Assembly: GCF_002776525.5 (NCBI RefSeq) | Contig: NC_045441.1 | Coordinates: 108,901,440 to 108,965,439, forward strand | Length of the DNA stretch: 64,000 bases | Direction: 5' to 3' | From: Piliocolobus tephrosceles | Taxonomy: Eukaryota > Chordata > Mammalia > Primates > Cercopithecidae | In this document: positions 59,435 to 64,000 of the stretch, in pieces | Layout: each line of letters starts with the position of its first letter | Position numbering within the stretch: the first letter of the stretch is position 1 | Made by a program: the position numbers and the translations under genes | Notes under the pieces: model-generated | Database searches by the model: none | What the model was told of the DNA's origin: nothing | Seen by the model: only the letters and a program-made list of their open reading frames with translations

Positions 59435-60089
59435 AGATTGTCTGACTTGCTTACCATTGGTCAGTATCTTGTTGAGGTTCACACTTCTTAGAACTAACAC
59501 ACGAACTCGAAAGAGAGATTTCTGCTCAGAGCAACAAATGGATTCAGAAAACTCTGAGAAATATTATTTCCATAATCTTGTCAAGTAACATGTAGAAAAG
59601 GCTGAAAGTCTTGTTGTGTTTCACTATGATGTTTATATGCTTAGTCATATATATTGTTTTACAACGGCCCTGAAATGCAATAACACTGAATAATATTTTA
59701 AAATGAGTTGAAGTTCATATTGGGATACAATAGCAGGAATGTTCAATTTCACTATTTATTTATTGGCAACAATGTCTTTGGTATGACTAGAAAGTCAATG
59801 CTTCTTTTAATTTATGTTGCATTTGCTTATTAACACATCTAACAAAGTCATATTGTAGGACTTAAAGACTTTAAACTTAAATTCCATGATTCCATTTTAC
59901 CACAATTTTTATTTTTAAAACTATCAGAAGTCTAAGATAATCTACCGCAGAAGACATGGTATGTGTAGGAAAACTAGGACAGTTCTATACTCATACATGA
60001 CACTCTGCAAACCAGATAGAAATCAATCTAAGCAGCTCTTCTTTATCACAGCAGTGCAACATGTAGGTTACATTTACGTTGTCCTCCAG
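59435..60089. other. No gene seen; unassigned
   Basis: About 0.65 kb without a recognisable feature. Confidence 0.5.
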
Positions 60090-60300
60090 GCACCCTAGAC
60101 AGGAATCACAGTTCAGAAACTTTCTAGCTGTGTGTTCTAGTACAAGTGACTTCAGACATTTCTGTTTTGAGTTTTCTTAGATATAAAATGGGGGTAATTA
60201 TAGTCCTACCTCAAAAGGCGGTATGAAAATTAAATGAATAAATAGACATGAAACAACACTTAAAACAACTTCAAGCACATTAACAAGTGTCATTTAAGAA
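60090..60300 (+). repeat. MIR SINE, sense
   Basis: 'ctagctgtgtgttctagtac', 'tatgaaaattaaatgaataa' and 'aaaatgggggtaattatagt' are in MIR order. Confidence 0.8.
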
Positions 60301-62125
60301 CTGGGAAGAAAATAGGATGCCAGAGGGTTTGGTGAATAAGCAGTTGTCATTTAGGAGCATGAATTAACAATAAAACAATGAAATCTATTATCTAAAACTG
60401 GGAAAGATACAACCAGGTGTGTAGTGTTGACAGTTTTCAGCCTTTGCTTCACCTAGTCTTTGTATCGTAATGTCTTGCATGATGCATTAGACTCTAACAC
60501 AGATTGCAATGCCTATTCATGTTTCACAGGATTTCAGAGAATTTTCTAAGACACATAGACTGGATGACAAATGGACAACTACCAAAGACTTTTTTAGACC
60601 ACTGTAATCGTTTATGAAATAATGTATAAAATTTATGGACTTTACATTTTTAAATCATAATGGTTTCTTTTTATTTGCAATGTATTCTCTGGGTTTTCTT
60701 TAGGTAATTAATTCAGTCTGGCAGAAAGCTAGGCACACATTCTCAGAAGTTGTAAAGAACTGGGATGATAGTGTATGCCATCTGTATTAAATAGCATTAT
60801 TTATGAAACATTAGCTATTAGCAAGTAACTTTATAATTATTGCATAAAGAATGAAGCTATGAGGCAAGATCATCCAGTTTAAAGGCCAAGGATCAACACT
60901 GTTAGGTACATAATGTGGCCATAGCATACAGTACAAAATGGTATCACAGAATTTTAAAAATAAAAGAGATTTTAGAATCCATATGGCCTAACCTTCTAGA
61001 TTTTACACTTGAGTAATCTAGGATTAATAGTAATGAGCATAAATCAACTAGGATGCCAGCTATGATGTTAAAGAATCCAAACAAGAAATTAGGCCTCTAA
61101 ACTCTGTCTACTAGTTTTTCTTTTAAACTAATCCTAAATAACTCCTTGTTGCAAAGTTCAACACTTCTCCCTCTAAATTGACATTGTTTGGTGATTAAAT
61201 TGAGAAATACGTTTCATTTTATAGACAATAGGTAGAAAACATTAGGTCATCTTTGATTAACTGCTAGATATCTTTCTTGGCTCATTGCGTCTATATATTT
61301 TTCAAATGATTTATTATACCGAGATTCTCAATGATTTGTGTCAGCCAGACTGCAAAGTCAAACGGGGCTCAGCTGCAAAATTAGGGAAACCATTAGTAAC
61401 AACATGAAAACTTCTTATAATATAGCTTAACAGAATGAAAATGGAAGTGAAGTTGTTTTAGTTTTGTTTTGTTTTGCCTGTAACCTTTTCCTCTTGCATC
61501 ATTGCTTAAAACCACATTGTCATCTTCCTTCCTTGAAAAGACCCAATAGATCCTATCTTTGCTGTTGGCACTTCCTGGAGATGAGCATTTGAAAATACCA
61601 ACTAGAACTTCACCACTGTCAATTCTAACCTAAGCTTTAAATACCACATCACCGCAGGCAAATGGTATACATTTATGGGAAAGAAAGCACTTTATTTATC
61701 TTACTAATGTGATTTTATGGATGAGTACAATGTATTCAGTGCTTGCAGTCATTCTATCCAAGGATCTGTCATGTTCAGACAGAGATACCTGGTGCTTGAC
61801 AGAGGATGGCATCTACGCTGCAGTGGCATTTTATTAAATCCTGCAAATAACACTATACTCTGCTACAACACAATGGCATACCAAAAGCTGAGCTACTTTT
61901 TTTCAGGAGCTTCTATTGATGTTAAAAACCTAAAAATGTCTTTCACCACTGACAGAGCGATACTAATGAGAAGGACTTGAGCATTGGCAAGAGTCAGAAT
62001 ATGTCAACTTATTTCTGTAATCACATGAATATATCCCTCATTGTACCTCTTTTTGTAGAAAATCATCAAGAACTGCCTTGTTGGTCCAGTGTCTTTATTG
62101 TACTCCTTCAAATTAATTTTTTAAG
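60301..62125. other. No gene seen; unassigned
   Basis: About 1.8 kb. The patch 60945-61010 ('agagattttagaatccatat') may be a trace of a very old repeat. An 87-codon plus frame at 61717-61980 has no recognisable motif. Confidence 0.45.
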
Positions 62126-62138
62126 AAATTAAATATAG

Positions 62139-62437
62139 GGCTGGGCACGGTGGCTCAAGCCTGTAATCCCAGCACTTTGGGAGGCCGAGATGGGCAGATC
62201 ATGAGGTCAGGAGATCGAGACCATCCTGGCTAACACAGTGAAACCCCGTCTCTACTAAAAATACAAAAAATTAGCTGGGCGAGGTGGTGGGCGCCTGTAG
62301 TCCCAGCTACTCGGGAGGCTGAGGCAGGAGAATGGCGTAAACCCGGGAGGCGGAGCTTGCAGTGAGCTGAGATCCGGCCACTGCACTCCAGCCTGGGCGA
62401 CAGAGCGAGACCCCGTCTCAAAAAAAAAAAAAAAAAA
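62139..62437 (+). repeat. Young AluY, Old World monkey type, sense
   Basis: It begins 'ggctgggcacggtggctcaa' and ends in an uninterrupted run of about 20 A. The right arm contains 'gaatggcgtaaacccgggag' and 'gagatccggccactgcactc'. 'aattaaatatagg' before (62127-62139) and after (62438-62450) is a 13-bp duplication. The uniform tail suggests youth. Confidence 0.97.
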
Positions 62438-62440
62438 AAT

Positions 62441-62545
62441 TAAATATAGGAGTCAATTTAAAATTGAATACCTTTAAAATTAAAATTTAATTAATTTGGT
62501 AAATTTAATTTAGTAAATAAAATTAAATATTAATAAAGAAAGGGT
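62441..62545. repeat. AT-rich low-complexity tract
   Basis: Repeated 'ttaaat', 'aaaattaaa' and 'aatttaatt' motifs with many local palindromes. Confidence 0.75.
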
Positions 62546-62583
62546 AACATTCTGTGCCCCTACCACTAACACATTTAAATAAG

Positions 62584-62585
62584 CA

Positions 62586-62615
<30 letters not shown>
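62584..62615. repeat. (CA)n microsatellite
   Basis: About 15 uninterrupted CA dinucleotides. Confidence 0.95.
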
Positions 62616-62617
<2 letters not shown>

Positions 62618-64000
62618 TTAGGTCCATAATTCCTCTTCTGAAACTCAGGGACAGCTTTCTTTCAAAATTCAAAATTTCTTATGAATTTTAAAATGTAACA
62701 GTCTGTAAACTATACATTATTTAATGTTTCTGTCATGGCCTGGGTCAGCATCTGAAAGTAAAACACATTAATATCCTTATGGCAGATATATGAATTCACC
62801 CTCAAGGAAAACAAATAACAACACAAAGGCCTCATCAATTCGGAGTAGGTTTTGCCACCAAATGAGTTTGTCACAAACCTATGAAAAGTTGGTTTTCATA
62901 ACTTGTTTGAATTTTGGAATTGTAAATGAGGGAAGGTGGGCTTATATAACAAAATCCATTTGGAGCTTCATTCATTCTGCCTGTTTGAACACCATTGAAG
63001 CTGGATTTGGAATATTATTTGATCTTGTATACAAAAATGCAGTTACAGAATCAAGTATGCCTTGTGTCTATCATTTAAGCATTAGTCTATTTTTGAAATC
63101 TCCATTGCTATAACAGTGTAAATTAATCTGCTTTATCTTGTCAGTAAATTATATTAGCTAGAAGGATAAAACTTGGCAAAAAATTATTTAAAATGATTGT
63201 ACATAAAAATCTTAAGTGAAACAGATTAAAAAGGTACTTTTCATTGCAATTATTTAGAAATAAGACAAATTTATCAATTAAGAGATTATAATTTTGACCT
63301 GCTTATTGTTTCTGTTTTTAATACTTAAGAGAATTTTTACAGTGAATCTACGTTTTGCAGTGTAGGTTTTAATTCTGATATGTGAGAACCACAAATCAGG
63401 AAACAATTGCCATTAAAAATATCATTTGTTACTCACAGTTCCCAAATGGAGGCAGCTGCCAAGCCATAGGTGGTCAAACAAGGAAGCACCAGGGTCAGTC
63501 AGGAGGCAGAAGGAATGAGGGGGAGATGTGAGCAAGAGTTTTTGGGGGTTTTGCGAGAAGGAATAGGAGGGCAGGATAATGGGCTTATTAGCATTGGTTT
63601 GTTTGAAAAATTTCAGTGAGGTCTGGGGTGTCCTTCATTGTCTGGTACCTGGCTTTGGGTGATAGGGTGGGTAGATGAGTGGCTCAGAGTATGAGAGACT
63701 ACTAAAGGAGGTAGCGGGGACTGACTCTGGATTAGTTGGTTTGCATATGAAAGACATTCTCACTGGCAGCCTAGTCATTTGCTGTCTCTAGGATTTATCT
63801 AGCCCTGGGAAGGGCAGTCTCTCCAGTGTCAGTGAGATGTCAAAGTATCAAATACAGAAACTGGAAACGGTGGTTATTACCATCTATAAATGTACAAAGT
63901 CATACAAATTTAAACCAATCAAAGAAATTATTTCCTTATTAGCTTTATTGTAGTTCTTTCCTATTTTAAGAGCAAATATATTCGATTACTACATTTTACC
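62616..64000. other. No gene seen; unassigned, possibly LTR-derived around 63.5-63.8 kb
   Basis: About 1.4 kb. A 107-codon plus frame (62790-63113) lacks recognisable features. The G-rich stretch 63480-63830 ('aggtctggggtgtccttcat', 'gactgactctggattagttg') looks LTR-like, but I cannot name it. Confidence 0.4.

Noticed and set aside
61717..61980. 87-codon frame with a varied amino-acid composition
   Set aside because: No homology is recognised and no splice context, promoter or poly-A signal supports it.
62790..63113. 107-codon plus-strand frame
   Set aside because: Length is compatible with chance and no motif is seen.

Overview
The window reads as nuclear DNA of a primate, most likely an Old World monkey. 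It holds about sixteen Alu-family copies, primate L1 3' ends, ERVL-MaLR LTRs and a Tigger1-type DNA transposon. The two youngest-looking Alus (49171-49492 and 62139-62437) carry the variant GAGATCCGGCCAC in the right arm, which I associate with cercopithecid AluY subfamilies rather than human AluY. This species call rests on family knowledge and was not searched. I find no host protein-coding exon, tRNA, rRNA or known ncRNA that I can support. Every recognisable coding match belongs to a decayed mobile element. The window is therefore intergenic or intronic, with one 10-N assembly gap at 27653-27662.

Layout. 1-8.1 kb: an L2 3' end, an old L1 3' end, three antisense Alus and otherwise unassigned sequence. 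8.1-16.9 kb: a dense nest. An L1M copy is interrupted by a MaLR LTR, a tiny antisense primate L1 fragment and an Alu. A second old L1 piece follows. Then an antisense L2 is split by a Tigger1-like transposon with both termini and TA duplications. That transposon is itself broken by a solo MST LTR and by a short L1 fragment resembling the neighbouring L1 about 2.3 kb upstream. A primate L1 3' end follows. 17-31 kb: sparse MIR, L2, MLT1, Alu and old L1 pieces, a Z-DNA-prone repeat at 26.1 kb and the gap. 31.4-36.8 kb: a long antisense L1M in which about 0.3 kb of ORF2 lies inverted in place beside an AluJ. 36.8-42.6 kb: an ERV1-type LTR containing a MaLR LTR, a MER20, an antisense ERV-L-type pol fragment (integrase then dUTPase-like), an Alu, a Tigger terminus and a piggyBac-family remnant with a short open N-terminal transposase frame. 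44.3-49.5 kb: a sense L2 3' end, MER5A and Alus. 49.5-53.5 kb: a repeat-poor island. 53.5-57.3 kb: five Alus and LTRs around an antisense L1M. 57.3-64 kb: mostly unassigned sequence with a MIR, a very short primate L1 insertion and a young Alu.

The features do not form a pathway. Their interest lies in the order of insertion and rearrangement events, most of which can be read from target-site duplications and nesting.
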